From contig JAAYPL010000047.1 of the NCBI GenBank assembly GCA_012519875.1, positions 1 through 23,259 on the forward strand: DNA of 23,259 nucleotides, read 5' to 3'. This document shows positions 21,432-23,259 of the stretch, piece by piece. This DNA comes from Clostridiaceae bacterium. Its GTDB lineage: Bacteria; Bacillota; Clostridia; Saccharofermentanales; UBA5734. A program made the translations under genes and the position numbers. Positions within the stretch are counted from its first letter, which is position 1; each line of letters opens with the position of its first letter. The notes below the pieces were generated by a model. It made no database searches and was not told the DNA's origin. It was given only the letters and a program-made list of their open reading frames with translations.

Positions 21432-22994
21432 TCAAGATGATCGCAGTCGATATTGCATTGCCTCGGTTATATGTTTGTAGTGAACCGCCTCTTCACCATC
21501 CAAGTCGGCAATGGTTCTGGCCACCCGAAGGAGTCGCTGATAGCCACGAACCGACAGCTTCAGGCTGCCGGCCATCCTGGCGGCCTGATCAAGAATCGAG
21601 CGGTCCATTTCCAGATGATCAGCCAGATTTTCGCCTCGTTGGCGACCGTTTCCCGGAGAATGTTGGCCGGTTCGCTGCATCCGTTGCAACTGGACTTGCC
21701 AGCATGCGGTGATTTGCTGGGTAACATTCTCGAGATTAATACCGGCATTTGTACGGCCGGAAACACAGTCAGGAAGGATGTCCTCTCCTATTCGCGTCAT
21801 TTCCGTCACCAAATCCATTCGATCCAAAAGCGGCCCACTGATATTTCCTAAATGTCGTCTGATTTGGTCAGGTGTACATCGACAAAGCTGATCGGGCTCG
21901 AAGTAGTTGCCGCAACGACAAGGATTGGCCGCCCCGATCAAAATAAAATCCGAAGGGTAAGTCACGTTATGGTGTAGCCTTGCCAATCGAACCTGCCTTT
22001 CTTCAAGAGGCTGTCGCAACAGATCCAAAACATCCATCTTGAATTCCGTCATCTCATCTAAAAAAAGAACCCCTTGGTGGGCCAAGCTGATTTCACCGGG
22101 AATCGGAATCGAACCTCCGCCAATCATAGCCGATCGGCTTATGGAATGATGCGGCGCTCGGAAAGGCCGTTTCCTGATCAATCCTTCATTTTCCCTCAAA
22201 AAACCGGCGACACTGTAGATCTGTGTAATCTCAAGGGCTTCCTGATGGTTCAAAGGTGGCAGAAGGTCGGGCAAAACCGAAGCCAGTGAAGTTTTACCGC
22301 ATCCCGGCGATCCCAATAATAAAATGTTGTGGCGGCCGGCGGCAGCGATCTGAATTCCTCGAACAGCCTTCTCCTGACCGCGGATCGCCGCCAAGGATGA
22401 TCTCGGCAGGTTTTCGGACGAAAATTTCCCTTCGGACATTTTGGGGGTTGCTTTGGTTGATGACGAGGTCGATAATCGACCACTTTGTATATAATCGATT
22501 AGTTCTCGCAGACAGCCAATCGCGATCAAGCCTTCGGCTTGAACCGCGCGGGCTTCGGATGCATTGGCGTGAGGAACAATGATCGGTGTCAAGCCTTTTT
22601 CCAAACAACGGGCAACCCGGCAGATCGTGCCGGGTACACCCCGGACTTCTCCGGTTAAACCTAATTCGCCAAATGCGCAGAAAAGTCGATCAGGTTGTCT
22701 GACTTGACCCGATGCGATGAGGATCGCCAAAGCCAGTGGTAAATCAAAGCCTGAGCCTCCTTTGCGTATCCAAGCGGGTGCCAGACTGGTTGTAATTCGG
22801 CAGGAAGGAAATTGATACCCACTGTTTTTGATGGCGGCATGAACACGGTTACGTGACTCACGTACAGCCGAGTCCCCTTGACCGACAATATCGAAGGACG
22901 GCAGACCCGGTAACAACGATGCCTCGATATCCACCACAATTCCTTTTATTCCGTCCAATGCGCAGGAGCGTACGCTGCCGCAACGTATGGCCAT
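21432..22994 (-). CDS. comM: ComM/YifB family Mg-chelatase-like AAA+ ATPase
   Basis: ComM in Gram-negative bacteria is a hexameric helicase that promotes branch migration during transformation; YifB relatives in Firmicutes are less studied. The 520-residue product has an N-terminal Lon-protease-like ChlI domain (about 1-170), an AAA+ domain with Walker A GSPGCGKTS (228-236) and Walker B VLFLDEM (309-315), the family cysteine pattern NPCRCG...CRC (about 357-373), and a C-terminal helical domain. I chose the ATG at 22994, five bases after GGAGG; ATGs at 23006 and 23066 are open in frame but precede or contain that site, and the family begins near MAIRCGSV. It heads the dprA-topA-trmFO unit. Confidence 0.95.
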   Translation of the reverse strand: MAIRCGSVRSCALDGIKGIVVDIEASLLPGLPSFDIVGQGDSAVRESRNRVHAAIKNSGYQFPSCRITTSLAPAWIRKGGSGFDLPLALAILIASGQVRQPDRLFCAFGELGLTGEVRGVPGTICRVARCLEKGLTPIIVPHANASEARAVQAEGLIAIGCLRELIDYIQSGRLSTSSSTKATPKMSEGKFSSENLPRSSLAAIRGQEKAVRGIQIAAAGRHNILLLGSPGCGKTSLASVLPDLLPPLNHQEALEITQIYSVAGFLRENEGLIRKRPFRAPHHSISRSAMIGGGSIPIPGEISLAHQGVLFLDEMTEFKMDVLDLLRQPLEERQVRLARLHHNVTYPSDFILIGAANPCRCGNYFEPDQLCRCTPDQIRRHLGNISGPLLDRMDLVTEMTRIGEDILPDCVSGRTNAGINLENVTQQITACWQVQLQRMQRTGQHSPGNGRQRGENLADHLEMDRSILDQAARMAGSLKLSVRGYQRLLRVARTIADLDGEEAVHYKHITEAMQYRLRSS

Positions 22995-23259
22995 TTGTTC
23001 CTCCATTGTTTTGCAAACATTCTTTTTAGCCAAGAATAGCACGATTTTTGAGGGTCGGTTTTTCAATTAAATGCCAAAGTCCGACAAAAGACGGAGGATG
23101 GAGTATTCAAAGGTGGTTTCGATTAAATCCAAGATTTTGTGCTTTTTTATCCTACATCAATCAAATGAATCTATCGTTTATCATCCAGGAAGAAGAGGAA
23201 GAGGAAACTTTTAGGCGAAATGTAAACTGAAGTGACGCAAAAAGAGATGTCCCACAAAA
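22995..23259. other. Intergenic right edge, no supported gene
   Basis: Neither strand shows a coding region I can recognise. A plus-strand frame at 23048-23230 encodes a run of glutamates from a purine-rich stretch (GAAGAAGAGGAAGAGGAAAC) but has no ribosome site or family features. The comM promoter should lie here, but no -35/-10 pair with normal spacing stood out. Confidence 0.5.

Noticed and set aside
23048..23230. Plus-strand frame with a glutamate run
   Set aside because: It comes from a low-complexity purine tract, has no ribosome site and no recognisable domain.
1..23259. Mobile element, prophage, CRISPR array or defence system
   Set aside because: No transposase, integrase, phage or Cas motifs were seen, no regularly spaced repeats were noticed, and nearly all space is taken by housekeeping genes.

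Overview
The window reads as ordinary chromosomal DNA of a class Clostridia-like member of the Bacillota (Firmicutes). The strongest taxonomic evidence is a SCIFF (six cysteines in forty-five) ranthipeptide precursor gene beside its radical SAM maturase, a pair that is close to a signature of Clostridia. The dnaG-rpoD-trmK-Nif3 block, folate-dependent trmFO next to topA and dprA, a type A RNase P RNA and strong GGAGG ribosome binding sites agree with this. One gene is out of character: purM is of the long form I know from Bacteroidetes rather than the usual Firmicutes form. No phage, transposon, CRISPR array or tRNA gene was seen.

Layout from left to right; all genes are on the minus strand except dapA and dapB. 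(1) 1-1987: rpsO and then pnp, which runs off the left edge, with a terminator/attenuator and a long pnp leader hairpin between them. (2) 2096-3672: purM preceded by rnpB, whose consensus promoter and first ~78 nt lie inside the 3' end of the next gene. (3) 3595-8108: dnaG, rpoD, trmK and a Nif3-family gene, the conserved macromolecular-synthesis operon. (4) 8222-11365: yajC, a 48-codon SCIFF gene, the SCIFF maturase, a gamma-carbonic-anhydrase-like gene and an HD hydrolase gene, with a promoter before yajC and a hairpin terminator/attenuator between the peptide and maturase genes. (5) 11510-13708: queA and tgt for queuosine. (6) 13812-15490, plus strand: dapA and dapB, divergent from queA. 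(7) 15535-16557: a solitary DUF624 membrane protein gene. (8) 16647-22994: comM/yifB, dprA, topA and trmFO. The last ~265 bases hold no gene I can support.

Functionally the window is rich in tRNA biology (RNase P RNA, QueA, Tgt, TrmK, TrmFO), replication and transcription (DnaG, RpoD, TopA), RNA turnover (PNPase), DNA uptake (DprA, ComM), lysine/peptidoglycan precursor synthesis (DapA, DapB) and one peptide-modification locus. The items most worth a second look are the ranthipeptide operon with its attenuator, extra leader cysteine and two tightly coupled downstream enzymes; the rnpB/Nif3 overlap; the foreign-looking purM; a possible leaderless queA mRNA; and a near-identical palindromic motif in the queA/dapA and yajC promoter regions. 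No wholly unknown multi-gene system was evident.
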